64,000 nt of DNA from CAZFJG01 sp964410915 (lineage in GTDB: Bacteria > Synergistota > Synergistia > Synergistales > JAFGMB01). The notes beneath the pieces were generated by a model. The model saw nothing but the letters and a program-made list of their open reading frames with translations. It was not told where the DNA came from and ran no database searches. Positions 7,461 through 16,659 of the stretch are shown here, piece after piece (within the stretch, counting starts at the first letter, position 1; each line of letters begins with the position of its first letter). Location: NCBI GenBank assembly GCA_964410915.1, contig CAYPIU010000004.1, positions 44,928 through 108,927 on the forward strand. The letters are read 5' to 3'. The position numbers and the translations under genes are program-made.

Positions 7461-8999
7461 CTACTTTGCGTACTCTACGCTTCTGATTTCCTTGGTCACT
7501 GTAACCTTTATCTGACCTGGATATTTCATTTCGCCCTCAATTTTCCTCGCAATATCCCAGGCAAGCTTGTGAATTACACCATGATCAGTGATGTTAGATG
7601 CAACAACTACACGAACTTCTCTTCCAGCCTGAATAGCATAGGCTTTGTTGACACCGGTAAAAGAAGTGGCAAGCTCTTCAAGTTTCTCAAGCCTTCTGAC
7701 ATACGCATCAAGACTTTCTCTCCTTGCCCCCGGCCTTGAAGCACTTATAGCATCTGCAGCAGCTACAATGATATCGTAAATACTCTGCTGTTCAACATCT
7801 TCATGATGTGAAGCTATAGCATTTATTACCACTGGAGATTCATTGTAACGCTTTGCAAGATCGGCACCAATAAGGGCGTGAGGACCTTCTATCTTGTGAT
7901 CAACGGCTTTTCCGATGTCATGAAGCAAACCGGCTCTTCTTGCAAGCTCCTCATCTACACCAAGTTCTGCCGCCATTATCCCGGACAGATGCGATACCTC
8001 AAGACTGTGTTTCAGCGCATTCTGTCCATAGCTGTAACGAAACTTGAGCTGACCGATAGTTTTTACGAGCTCATTGTTCATGTTTTTAACACCGGTCTCA
8101 AGAAGAGACTGTTCACCAGCTTCCATGATCTGCTCTTCAACTTCCCTTGTTGATTTTTCTATAAGTTCCTCTATCCTGGCTGGATGGATCCTTCCATCGA
8201 CTATCAGCCTTTCAAGTGAAAGTCGGGCTACTTCTCTTCTAACCGGGTCAAAGCTGCTTAAAGTTACAGCCTCGGGAGTATCATCAACAATTAGATCTAC
8301 ACCTGTAAGAGATTCGAATGCCCTTATGTTCCTGCCCTCTCTGCCAATGATCCGTCCTTTCATTTCATCAGAAGGCAGGGGTACTGTACTGACTGCGACA
8401 TCCGAAGTATGTTCAACGGCACATCTTTGAACTGCTGTAACAATTATTTCTCTTGATTTGCGCTCAGCTTCCCTTTTTGCCTTTTCTTCTATATCCTTAA
8501 GCTTAAGACCTATCACATGTTGCGCATCCTGTTCAATTTCTTTCAAAAGAAGCTGTCTTGCCTCTTCCATTGACATATTTGCTACTTCTTCGAGCCTGGT
8601 AACTTCTTCTTTGCGGATCTCTTCGACTTCTTTAAGTTTTTCTTCGAGTGATGCCTGCCTGTTTTTCAGATCTTCCTCTTTAAGAGAGATCCTTTCGAGT
8701 TTTTTATCATAGTTCTCTTCTTTCTGTTCTATTCTCCGTTCTGTCCTCTGTAATTCACTTCTGCGTTCCTTGATCTCCTTCTCAGCGTCCTGCCTGAGCT
8801 TATAGATCTCGTCACGGGCTTCGCTGAGTTTCTCTCGCTTGAGCTGCTCGGCATCCTGTAATCCTTCTTTCAGAATCCTCTCAGCCTGAGACTTTGCTCC
8901 CTCGAGATGTTTTGCACCAATTTTTTTGGAAAGCAGGAAACCGGCAAAAATACCAGCTAAAACCCCTGCTGTAATTTCAAGAATTATTGGTAAATGCAT
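7461..8999 (-). CDS. rny: Ribonuclease Y
   Basis: 512 residues, typical length. An N-terminal membrane anchor (ITAGVLAGIFAGFLLSKKIG) is followed by a long charged coiled coil to about residue 190, then a KH RNA-binding domain with GRIIGREGRNIRAFE, then an HD phosphohydrolase domain with LLHDIGKAVDH. RNase Y is the membrane-bound endonuclease that starts mRNA decay in many bacteria lacking RNase E. It precedes ymdB in the same transcription unit. Confidence 0.96.
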   Translation of the reverse strand: MHLPIILEITAGVLAGIFAGFLLSKKIGAKHLEGAKSQAERILKEGLQDAEQLKREKLSEARDEIYKLRQDAEKEIKERRSELQRTERRIEQKEENYDKKLERISLKEEDLKNRQASLEEKLKEVEEIRKEEVTRLEEVANMSMEEARQLLLKEIEQDAQHVIGLKLKDIEEKAKREAERKSREIIVTAVQRCAVEHTSDVAVSTVPLPSDEMKGRIIGREGRNIRAFESLTGVDLIVDDTPEAVTLSSFDPVRREVARLSLERLIVDGRIHPARIEELIEKSTREVEEQIMEAGEQSLLETGVKNMNNELVKTIGQLKFRYSYGQNALKHSLEVSHLSGIMAAELGVDEELARRAGLLHDIGKAVDHKIEGPHALIGADLAKRYNESPVVINAIASHHEDVEQQSIYDIIVAAADAISASRPGARRESLDAYVRRLEKLEELATSFTGVNKAYAIQAGREVRVVVASNITDHGVIHKLAWDIARKIEGEMKYPGQIKVTVTKEIRSVEYAK

Positions 9000-9091
9000 A
9001 TTTATATATCACCCCTTATTCAATTTTCAAGATGCAGTCTTTACAGATCACTATAAATACAAATGACTACACTGATATTTTTAAGATTTAC

Positions 9092-9535
9092 TTAATATTG
9101 CTCAAAAGGGTTAAGGGCCCTTTTAATCCCTTCATGGACAGAACTCGAAGAAAAACCACGACTCAAAAGTCTCGAATATATCTTTTTTACAGGCAAACCA
9201 TTTTGGAACATTTCCAGAATAACTTTCTCTGCTCTTTCAACTTCATCAAAACCAGATTCTTCAAATGCAGTATAAATAACATCCCGGTCAAGACCTTTAT
9301 TCATCATTCGGTCACGGAGTTTCAGTTTACCCCATTGTTCGTGTGATGCCAAGTAAAGTTTAGCATATGCGGTATCATCTATGTAACCATAATTTTCATA
9401 AAGATCAAGAAGACTTTCAATTTCCTCATCATTACAGCATTCGCGGGTCTGTAATTTTATTTTTAATTCTTCCCTGGTGTAAGGTCTGCGGGAAAGCAGA
9501 CTGAGAAGATAACGTTCAGGGTCCATAGCACTCAT
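9092..9535 (-). CDS. recX: Regulatory protein RecX
   Basis: 147 residues made of three-helix repeats. Typical features are SRRPYTREELKIKLQ near the N-terminus, YGYIDDTAYAKLYL in the middle and LLSRGFSSSSVHEGI at the end. RecX binds RecA filaments and restrains them. It overlaps recG by four bases; recA is not in the window. A gap of 92 bases separates it from rny. Confidence 0.85.
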   Translation of the reverse strand: MSAMDPERYLLSLLSRRPYTREELKIKLQTRECCNDEEIESLLDLYENYGYIDDTAYAKLYLASHEQWGKLKLRDRMMNKGLDRDVIYTAFEESGFDEVERAEKVILEMFQNGLPVKKIYSRLLSRGFSSSSVHEGIKRALNPFEQY

Positions 9536-11610
9536 CCTGTCTCAACCAGTTGAAGAGTCTTTCCAAGATCTCTTATAACTTTTTCTTTCAGGGGTAACGC
9601 AGAAAGAAGATCCGGATCTTTATCAAGAAGATCGAATGCGTCATCCCTTGCGGTATAAAGGATCTTTCTGTCCTTAACAATATCAGCGATCCTGAAATCT
9701 GTAACTCCATGCTGTTTCAAACCGCAAACTTCACCAGGTCCCCTGAGCTTGAGGTCGGCTTCGGAAATTGTAAATCCATCGTTGGTAGAACACATGATCT
9801 TTATGCGTTTCCTGGCTTCTTCTGAAGAAGCTTCTGTCAGAAGAACACAATAACTTCGGAAAGGCCCCCTTCCAACTCGTCCTCTCAGCTGATGTAGCTG
9901 TGAAAGCCCGAATCTGTCAGCCCCTTCAATAACAATTATTGTTGCATTGGGAACATCTACTCCAACTTCTATTACCGTTGTAGAGACCAGAATATCAGTT
10001 TTCCCCGAAGAGAAGTTTCTCATTCGTTTTTCTTTTTCACCGGATTGCATCTGTCCATGTAACATTTCTGTACTATGTCCGGAAAAGATACTGAGGAGAC
10101 TTTCATACCTCTCCTGAAGTGAATTGGCATCGATACTCTCACTCTCCTCTATAACCGGACAAACCCAGTAGATCTGTCGCCCGGCCTCGATCTGCCCTTT
10201 TAAAAAGGAAAACAGCCTGGCTGTGTTACGTGGCTTTACCCATCTTGTTTCTATCTGCTGCCTGTGAGGAGGAAGTTCATCCAGAACTGAAACAGAAAGA
10301 TCTCCATAGACCGAGAGCGTTAGAGTCCTCGGGATGGGGGTAGCTGTCATAACGAGGGTATGGGGAGCTTCTCCCTTATGTTTAAGTGCTTTCCTCTGCA
10401 TAACCCCGAAACGATGCTGTTCATCGACGATAACAAGACCAAGCCTTGAATAATTAACATCCTTCTGAAACAATGCATGCGTTCCTATAATGACCTTCGT
10501 TTTCCCAGACACAATATTTTCAAGAATATCTTCCCTTTTTCTTTTTGCGGTTGAACCTGAAAGAAGTTCACAGCTTATACCCAGGCATGACAGATCCTTA
10601 CTGAGTCTTGCATAATGCTGCTGGGCAAGTACCTCCGTGGGAGCCATCAGAGCAGCCTGGTATCCACTGTCAAGTGAATTGAGTATGGAAAGAAGAGCGA
10701 CGACAGTTTTACCAGAACCCACATCCCCCTGAAGCAACCTGTGCATGGGTACGGACCTGGACATATCATCCCTGATCTGGTCAATAACCCTTTTCTGAGC
10801 CTCTGTGAGCTCAAAAGGGATCAATTCTGTTAAAAATCTTTCCCTGTAAGTGTTATTTCCTTTGCATACAGGGGCTTTGACATTTCCTTCAAGAAAACTT
10901 TTTTTTCTGATGGCCAGTCCCGTCTGAAGAACAAGAAACTCTTCAAAAACCATTCTGTATCGGGCTTTTTCCCAATTCTGAAGATCTGAAGGGTAATGGA
11001 GAGACCTTACTGCTTCAGGAAGTGGTAAAAGATCATGTTTCCCGGATAATGATCCTGGTATGAATTCCTCCAGTTGCGGCAGGAAATGCTGTAAGGAATA
11101 CCTTATAAGATTTCTCAGCCATTTCTGGTTAAGACCTGAGGTACAGGGATATACCGGTATTATTCTTCCAATATCCTGTACACTGTCATCTTCATCAATA
11201 ACTTCAATTTCCGGATTGACCATCTGCAGCCGATTATATTTCCTGTCGATCTTTCCATACAAAGCAACCCTGGTTCCGGAAAAAAGGAGTTTTTCAAGCC
11301 CGCGCCTGTTGAACCATACAGCATTTATAAGCGCTGCACCATCAGTAATAACTGCTGTTGTAATAAGCATTTTTCTGTTTCTGGCATTACGTTCACTAAC
11401 TTCCATAACCCTGGCTATTACCGAAGAAACTTTTCCTGGTTCAAGTTCTGACAGTGATGTTAGAGATCTGCGATCCTCATATCTGCGCGGAAAGGTATAA
11501 AGAAGATCCCTTACAGAGTGAACATTGATATTCTCAAGCATCCTCTGACGGACAGGGCCTACGCCCTGAACAAATCTAACCGATGATTCCAGGTCTATTT
11601 GGGATATCAA
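9532..11610 (-). CDS. recG: ATP-dependent DNA helicase RecG
   Basis: 692 residues, normal for RecG. An N-terminal wedge/OB domain (about residues 60-160) is followed by the helicase core: Walker A GDVGSGKTVVA, Walker B VDEQHRFGV, TATPIPRT, and the C-terminal motif VI region HQLRGRVGRGPF. RecG remodels stalled replication forks and Holliday junctions. It overlaps recX and divIVA by four bases each, so it is translated within one operon. Confidence 0.97.
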   Translation of the reverse strand: MISQIDLESSVRFVQGVGPVRQRMLENINVHSVRDLLYTFPRRYEDRRSLTSLSELEPGKVSSVIARVMEVSERNARNRKMLITTAVITDGAALINAVWFNRRGLEKLLFSGTRVALYGKIDRKYNRLQMVNPEIEVIDEDDSVQDIGRIIPVYPCTSGLNQKWLRNLIRYSLQHFLPQLEEFIPGSLSGKHDLLPLPEAVRSLHYPSDLQNWEKARYRMVFEEFLVLQTGLAIRKKSFLEGNVKAPVCKGNNTYRERFLTELIPFELTEAQKRVIDQIRDDMSRSVPMHRLLQGDVGSGKTVVALLSILNSLDSGYQAALMAPTEVLAQQHYARLSKDLSCLGISCELLSGSTAKRKREDILENIVSGKTKVIIGTHALFQKDVNYSRLGLVIVDEQHRFGVMQRKALKHKGEAPHTLVMTATPIPRTLTLSVYGDLSVSVLDELPPHRQQIETRWVKPRNTARLFSFLKGQIEAGRQIYWVCPVIEESESIDANSLQERYESLLSIFSGHSTEMLHGQMQSGEKEKRMRNFSSGKTDILVSTTVIEVGVDVPNATIIVIEGADRFGLSQLHQLRGRVGRGPFRSYCVLLTEASSEEARKRIKIMCSTNDGFTISEADLKLRGPGEVCGLKQHGVTDFRIADIVKDRKILYTARDDAFDLLDKDPDLLSALPLKEKVIRDLGKTLQLVETG

Positions 11611-12092
11611 CCAGAAGACTCCATAATATTTGAGGCTTCCTTTTCTGTTTCCGGCTGCAGATAACTCTCAAAACGAGCAATTAAACTTTTAAGTTCTGAA
11701 TTCAGTTCCTGCCGATAAGACTTAAGCTGCTTTATATCTCTTCGAATCTTTTCTCTTTCGTTATCTGCCTCGAAAAGGATATGTTCTGAGCGGGCCCTCG
11801 CTTCTGCAATTATTGCTTCACCCTTCTCCTTTGCTGAATTGACTTTGTCATCTGCACTTTGCTGAGCCATAAGAAGAGCGTCCTGTAAAGACTCCTTCAG
11901 GTTTGAATATTCCTTCAATTGTTCTTCTACAAGATGTTTTTCCTGTTCAAGTCTTTTATTGTTCTCTGTGCATTCCTGAAGGCTTTCTGCTACAGAATCC
12001 AGAAACTCATCAACTTCAACAGGGTCATACCCTCTAATAGACCTCGCAAAAGACTTATTCTCAACGTCAAGCGCCGTAATGGTTTCCTTCAT
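11607..12092 (-). CDS. divIVA: DivIVA-domain cell division protein
   Basis: 161 residues from the ATG at 12092, which has GGGGAGG upstream. A longer frame adds 17 residues that overlap sepF and are unlike DivIVA. The N-terminus (TALDVENKSFARSIRGYDPVEVDEFLDSV) is the membrane-binding DivIVA domain; a long coiled coil rich in Glu, Lys and Gln follows to about residue 140. DivIVA marks curved membrane at division sites and poles. Position next to sepF and yggS matches the conserved division cluster of Gram-positive bacteria. The ATG lies 26 bases inside sepF. Confidence 0.88.
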   Translation of the reverse strand: MKETITALDVENKSFARSIRGYDPVEVDEFLDSVAESLQECTENNKRLEQEKHLVEEQLKEYSNLKESLQDALLMAQQSADDKVNSAKEKGEAIIAEARARSEHILFEADNEREKIRRDIKQLKSYRQELNSELKSLIARFESYLQPETEKEASNIMESSG

Positions 12093-12513
12093 CGATTCCC
12101 GCCTCCCCTGTATCTTTGTTAAAGTGCTCTTTCTCTGAATCATAGGAATCCTCTATCCATTCCTCAACAAGAGTTTTCCTGGGAGCAATTATAAAGACCC
12201 CGGGACAAAGCCTTGATACGGAACCATGAACCGCATAGGCTACCCCTGTCAGAAAGTCAAGAATTCCCTGCCCCTCTTCTTTTTCCATTTTCCTAAGATC
12301 TGCTATGACCACCTGTCCATGGTGAAGGCTTGAAGCGAGGGAATCGCGGAAAAGGGAACAATTCTGCTGTCTGCATATTACAACTGATGCCTTTCCTGCG
12401 GGAACGGAGAAAAACCTCTGCTTGCGTTTTTCCAGATGATCTTCAAGAACATCTTCCTCCGAATCATCAATATCTTCAACAAGACCAAGCAGCTCCATAA
12501 GATTCCTGAACAT
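12067..12513 (-). CDS. sepF: Cell division protein SepF
   Basis: 148 residues. An N-terminal amphipathic segment (MFRNLMELLGLVED) likely binds membrane. The SepF core then runs through VVICRQQN, HGQVVIADLRKM and GQGILDFLTGVAYAVHGSVSRL, ending in VFIIAP. SepF tethers FtsZ to the membrane and organises septum growth. A GGGGGAG site precedes the ATG. The acidic C-terminal 35 residues are beyond the conserved core. Confidence 0.88.
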   Translation of the reverse strand: MFRNLMELLGLVEDIDDSEEDVLEDHLEKRKQRFFSVPAGKASVVICRQQNCSLFRDSLASSLHHGQVVIADLRKMEKEEGQGILDFLTGVAYAVHGSVSRLCPGVFIIAPRKTLVEEWIEDSYDSEKEHFNKDTGEAGIDEGNHYGA

Positions 12514-12531
12514 TTTATCTCCCCCAAGTCT

Positions 12532-13233
12532 TCAATAAGATCTTGCACCAAAAAGACCTGTACCTACTCTTATCATAGTACTTCCTTCCTCTATCGCCCA
12601 TTCAAAATCACCTGACATACCCATGGACAGAACAGGGAGTTCGAGTCCGCAGTTTCCTGATATTAATTCTCTTTTCTCCCGAAGAAGCCTGAAAGCCTGT
12701 CTTACCCTGATCTCATCTGCATCAAGAGGACCAACTGTCATCAGTCCTTTAAGTTTTAAAGTCTGACAGTTTTCAAGTATGTGATCTGCAAATTTTTCTG
12801 TCTCTTCAGGAATAATACCATGTTTACTATCTTCACCGGAAGTATTCACCTCTATCAATACTTCTATAGACATCTCCTTTTCTTCACACAGCCTGTGAAG
12901 TGTTTCAGCAAGCCTCACAGAATCAAGGCTCTGTATCATGCTGAAGAGTTCCAGTGCTTTTCTTGCTTTGTTTCTCTGGAGGTGACCTATAAGATGCCAC
13001 TCGCTTTTAATACCTGAAGACCAGGCTCCAATTTTAGGCTGAGCCTCCTGAACACGATTTTCTCCATATAAAGATATACCCGTGCTCTTTGTCATATCAA
13101 TAATTTCCTTCGGAGACCTTGTTTTTGTAACTGCCATCAATGTAACATCAGAAACCTTTCTCCCGCTTCTTGAAACAGCTTCTGACATTCTTTTCATTAT
13201 ATCTGAAGCCATATCCTCATAAGAAATTACCAT
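12532..13233 (-). CDS. yggS: YggS-family pyridoxal phosphate-binding protein
   Basis: 233 residues. The PLP lysine lies in TLMAVTKTRSPKEI, followed by YGENRVQEAQPK and the C-terminal LSMGMSGDFEWAIEEGSTMIRVGTGLFG. YggS/YlmE proteins hold and balance pyridoxal phosphate and have no clear enzyme activity. The gene is normally found beside sepF, as here. It overlaps the upstream HlyD-like gene by seven bases, with a GGAGG site inside that gene's end. Confidence 0.95.
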   Translation of the reverse strand: MVISYEDMASDIMKRMSEAVSRSGRKVSDVTLMAVTKTRSPKEIIDMTKSTGISLYGENRVQEAQPKIGAWSSGIKSEWHLIGHLQRNKARKALELFSMIQSLDSVRLAETLHRLCEEKEMSIEVLIEVNTSGEDSKHGIIPEETEKFADHILENCQTLKLKGLMTVGPLDADEIRVRQAFRLLREKRELISGNCGLELPVLSMGMSGDFEWAIEEGSTMIRVGTGLFGARSY

Positions 13234-14144
13234 AAACTGATCCTCCCCTCCCTTGCCTCGCTGCCATTCAGTACAACAAGATTTCCGGGATCAATACCTT
13301 TTTCAGCAAAGAATCTTCCTTCGGATAAGGGAATCCCTTCAACCTTACGAAATCTGGCCTGATCACCTTCGACCTTGAAAACTCCGGCTCTGCCATCCCT
13401 GAATACAACAGAAGATTCAGGTATTACTACTCCAGTTCTTTCACCTGAATATATGAAATATTCTCTGTTCCTGTCTTGAATAATATCAGTCGGAAAAAAC
13501 GGAAGGGTCAGATAGATCTTGATCTTTGGACCGTAGGCTTTAAAAGCTCTGACACCCGTCTCCAGAGGAAGATCTGATCTTTCTATCTGTAATTTTAATT
13601 TGCCATCACTCAGATCAGACCTTATACCTTCGGAATTATCTACATAACCGATGAAACGCAGCTTTTGTGGAAAGGGAATGATCTTCCCTATAGCTCCACC
13701 CTCTCTAATAAGGGAATTATTGTTTATCCAGGACAACACATCTGTTACTGGCAGTTTAAAAACACCCTTCCAGAGGTCAGAATAATTCCATTGCCCTTCA
13801 CTTCCATCAAGTGCAGGCACAAAGTATCCCGGGTTCTTTACCCTGACTTTGAAGGTACCTTTTTTTCCGTTAATCCGTGCAACTACATCTCCCTTTGCGA
13901 CTCTTGTTACAGAATGTCCGAAAGGAAAGGAGATCCTTCCATCAGCTGGACTGGACATGACATCCTCTCTCCAAAGAAGAACACCTTTAACAGGCTGCCT
14001 GACAGTATACCTGTAGGATCTGGCTTCAACGATCCCGGGGTGAAGCGCATCATAATGTCCCTTCCAGATCAGAAAGATCCAGAACGTTGAACATATCAGG
14101 ACAAGGGAGATTAGAACTTTTAGAAATAACCTGTAAGATCTCAT
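13227..14144 (-). CDS. HlyD-like membrane-anchored protein
   Basis: 305 residues with one N-terminal membrane helix (about residues 8-27) and an extracytoplasmic remainder. Segments such as VSSPADGRISF-like repeats (SSPADGRISFPFGHSVTRVAKGDVVARI) and GVVIPESSVVFRDGRAGVFKVEGD resemble the barrel-sandwich and beta-barrel domains of HlyD-type adaptors. No transporter gene is adjacent. Similar proteins sit upstream of yggS-sepF in several anaerobic Firmicutes, so a role tied to envelope or division is possible but unproven. The function is unknown. Confidence 0.65.
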   Translation of the reverse strand: MRSYRLFLKVLISLVLICSTFWIFLIWKGHYDALHPGIVEARSYRYTVRQPVKGVLLWREDVMSSPADGRISFPFGHSVTRVAKGDVVARINGKKGTFKVRVKNPGYFVPALDGSEGQWNYSDLWKGVFKLPVTDVLSWINNNSLIREGGAIGKIIPFPQKLRFIGYVDNSEGIRSDLSDGKLKLQIERSDLPLETGVRAFKAYGPKIKIYLTLPFFPTDIIQDRNREYFIYSGERTGVVIPESSVVFRDGRAGVFKVEGDQARFRKVEGIPLSEGRFFAEKGIDPGNLVVLNGSEAREGRISLW

Positions 14145-14167
14145 AATTCCTCTCGATCAGGTAACTT

Positions 14168-15124
14168 TCAATCCAGATCAGGATTCAGACATGAAAGAGG
14201 CTTCTCTCCTCTGGAAACCCTCTCGATATTTCCTGAAATAAACTCCTGGACACCTTTCATTGAGGCATCTGTTACCCCGCCGATATGGGGTGTTAAAATT
14301 ATCCTGTCATTATTAAGCAGAGGATCCTGTGCTGAATGAGGTTCATCCCATAATACATCAAGACCGGCACCGGATATCCATTTTTCGCTCAGAGCTTTTT
14401 CCAGAGCTTCTCTCTGAATAAGTTTTCCTCTTGCTACATTTATGATAAATGCATCTTTTTCCATCATACTCAATTCTTCTTCCCCGATAATGCCTTCTGT
14501 ACCTGAATTCAGGGAAAGACAAAGGATCACAAAGGCAGACCCCTTAAATGCAGGTCCCATTTCAGAAAATGGATAAACACGGGTTACTCCCCATTCGTTA
14601 AACTCACTGCGCATGGTCCTGTTAACACCTGCAACTTCCATACCAAGACACAAAAGACGCTCTGCAAGACAGTGACCGAGATCTCCCATTCCGACAATGC
14701 AGGCTTTTTTACCCCATAATGATCTACCGGGAGGTGTAAAGATCTTACCCTCCCTGAGTTTTTCCTGACTCCTGAAAAATCTCCTGGATAACAGAAGCAT
14801 ATGCATTATTGCAGCCTCAGCCACACTCTCGGCATTTCCACTACCCCGTGAAGGAACATTGCATGCATAAACTCCATATTCTGTACATGCTTTCACATCA
14901 AGCCCCTCAACCCCTACTCCCCATTGCTGGACCAGCTTAAGGTCACTGGAGAAGGCAAGAATATCTTTACCAAATTTCATGGGCCGTAATATTACGGCAT
15001 CAGCCCATGAGATCTCTTCTGCAAGATTAGCGTCCTCAACTATTTTTATAGTATGGCCACTAAAAGCCTGTTCAAGAACATTTCTAAGTTTTTCGAACGG
15101 TTTCCCGGCAAAAAGAACATTCAT
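14168..15124 (-). CDS. D-isomer-specific 2-hydroxyacid dehydrogenase
   Basis: 318 residues. The NAD-binding motif is VGMGDLGHCLAERLLCLG, and the catalytic set is present: the arginine in INVARGKLI, the acid in LWDEPHS and the histidine in LTPHIGG. Such enzymes reduce 2-oxo acids to D-2-hydroxy acids or do the reverse; 3-phosphoglycerate, glyoxylate and branched-chain acids are all possible substrates. It lacks the extra C-terminal domain of long SerA proteins. It follows folE2 by 65 bases. The substrate is not resolved. Confidence 0.88.
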   Translation of the reverse strand: MNVLFAGKPFEKLRNVLEQAFSGHTIKIVEDANLAEEISWADAVILRPMKFGKDILAFSSDLKLVQQWGVGVEGLDVKACTEYGVYACNVPSRGSGNAESVAEAAIMHMLLLSRRFFRSQEKLREGKIFTPPGRSLWGKKACIVGMGDLGHCLAERLLCLGMEVAGVNRTMRSEFNEWGVTRVYPFSEMGPAFKGSAFVILCLSLNSGTEGIIGEEELSMMEKDAFIINVARGKLIQREALEKALSEKWISGAGLDVLWDEPHSAQDPLLNNDRIILTPHIGGVTDASMKGVQEFISGNIERVSRGEKPLSCLNPDLD

Positions 15125-15189
15125 ATCAATGGATACCCCCTTATAAAATAACTGTCAACTGACCGAGAAAGATAATTTATCCCTGTTCA

Positions 15190-15960
15190 TCATATCTCTT
15201 TTTCTATCTCCGCAAATGCATCGTGGTTATGAATGCTTTCATTACTCGCTACAGAAACATGGTACCAGGTTATGCGATCGTTTTTCTTCAACATAAGTAC
15301 TACTTCTCTGGCTACATCCTCGACAAAACGTGGGTTATTGTAAGCTTTTTCCGTTATGAATTTCTCGTCTTCACGCTTCAAGAAAGTGAACACCGGAGCC
15401 GATGCACAAGTTTCTGCAATATCAGCAAGCTCTTCGATCCATACAAGACTGTTCATCCTTATAGATATATCTACTACCGCACGCTGATTATGTGCTCCTG
15501 CCTCGGATATCTCTCTTGAACATGGGCAAAGGGTCTGTACCGGAACTTTAACTTCAAGAACAAAATCAAAATCAGTACCGTCACTTTTACTCTGAAACCT
15601 AACATCATATTTTGAAAAACTCTCAACCTGGCTTACGGGTGCTCTTCTCTTGATAAAATACGGAAAACTGAAGACAATTTCAGCTTTTTCGGCACGAAGT
15701 TTTTGTCTCAGCAGGTCGGTCATAGTCTGCATCCCGGCAAGTGTTATTCTTCCCTGGTACTCATTGAGCATGCCAATGAAGCGACTCATATGTGTTCCTC
15801 TCGAGGTCTCCGGCAGGGATACTGACATACTCACCTCTGCCACTGTATGCTGCTCCTTGAATTCGGGATCAAGTACAATAATTGGATACTGTACTCCGGA
15901 AACACCTACTTTATCTATCGGAATATTTCTGAAATCACGTTCATTCTGAACATCTTTCAT
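15190..15960 (-). CDS. folE2: GTP cyclohydrolase FolE2 (type IB)
   Basis: 256 residues from the ATG at 15960, which overlaps the stop of the upstream queD-type gene as ATGA; the longer frame is not FolE2-like. The conserved SRGTHMSRF, the metal/catalytic LCPCSREIS and SVASNESIHNHDAFA are all present. FolE2 makes dihydroneopterin triphosphate from GTP, the first step of folate and of queuosine synthesis, and tolerates several divalent metals. Pairing with a COG0720 enzyme suggests the product is passed to that enzyme. No folE1 gene is seen in this window. Confidence 0.94.
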   Translation of the reverse strand: MKDVQNERDFRNIPIDKVGVSGVQYPIIVLDPEFKEQHTVAEVSMSVSLPETSRGTHMSRFIGMLNEYQGRITLAGMQTMTDLLRQKLRAEKAEIVFSFPYFIKRRAPVSQVESFSKYDVRFQSKSDGTDFDFVLEVKVPVQTLCPCSREISEAGAHNQRAVVDISIRMNSLVWIEELADIAETCASAPVFTFLKREDEKFITEKAYNNPRFVEDVAREVVLMLKKNDRITWYHVSVASNESIHNHDAFAEIEKEI

Positions 15961-16322
15961 CTTATATCCTCCGCCCGCAAAACCGCACAGCTGGTCTCGG
16001 TTTCCCATACCTCGATCTCCGCGAGAGCACAATCATGACTATGCAGATCATTCTCAATATTTTTCCATATCCATAAAGCAATATTCTCGGCTGTGGGTTG
16101 TTGGATAATATTATTTATGTATGAATGATCAAGAACAGAGATCACTTTTTCCCCTACTATCTTCTTTAACTCGGTGAAATCGATCACCATTCCTTCTTCT
16201 CCGGGATCTCCAATAACACTGACAGCAAGCCTGTATGTATGACCATGGAGTTCTTCACATTTTCCATGGTAGCTTATAAGGTTGTGGGCTGCATCAAATT
16301 TAAAACATTTTTTAATTAACAT
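15957..16322 (-). CDS. queD: 6-carboxy/6-pyruvoyl-tetrahydropterin synthase family (QueD type)
   Basis: 121 residues from the ATG at 16322; a TTG six codons upstream lies inside the GGAGGG ribosome site and is unlikely. Zinc-binding histidines are in FDAAHNL and ELHGHTY, and the catalytic region later has DHSYIN and PTAENIA. The active-site motif is CEELHGH. It combines the cysteine of QueD (CxxxHGH) with the glutamate of PTPS-III enzymes (ExxHGH), which in some bacteria replace dihydroneopterin aldolase. It may therefore serve both queuosine and folate synthesis. It is co-transcribed with folE2. Confidence 0.88.
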   Translation of the reverse strand: MLIKKCFKFDAAHNLISYHGKCEELHGHTYRLAVSVIGDPGEEGMVIDFTELKKIVGEKVISVLDHSYINNIIQQPTAENIALWIWKNIENDLHSHDCALAEIEVWETETSCAVLRAEDIR

Positions 16323-16659
16323 ATAATATCGTCCCTCCAAAAAAGATCAACTTACATTATTATTTTACAACAATAATTTTACAATGCTTAAATTATTGAT
16401 ACGCCATACTGTAAAAACGAATTCTAACATTGTTTTTTGATAGACCTGCTGATCTCAAGGTAAAAACTTTTCGCCATAAAAAAACAGTAAGGTGCATAAT
16501 TATTAAGATTTATTGTTTTTAGAGCGTTTATGCTGTTTATATACAGGTTTTTTTCAGAATAACTTGCATGTTTTGAATAGTAATGGTATAAATATGCATC
16601 ATTTTATTTTTGATTACTATATCTTTTTTAAAGGTTTTCATACCAGAGGAGGGATTTCA
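16323..16659. other. Divergent intergenic region before glnN
   Basis: 337 AT-rich bases between queD and glutamine synthetase. It holds a good glnN promoter at 16564-16592. I see no ORF, RNA gene or clear operator here. Confidence 0.6.
16564..16592 (+). promoter_or_regulatory. Promoter of the glutamine synthetase gene
   Basis: TTGCAT and TATAAA are separated by 17 bases. The predicted start is about 60 bases before the ATG at 16660. No sigma-54 type GG-GC element was seen. Confidence 0.6.

Noticed and set aside
16513..16659. A 49-residue N-terminal extension of glutamine synthetase
   Set aside because: It covers the promoter and leader; a strong ribosome site precedes the ATG at 16660, which matches the family start.
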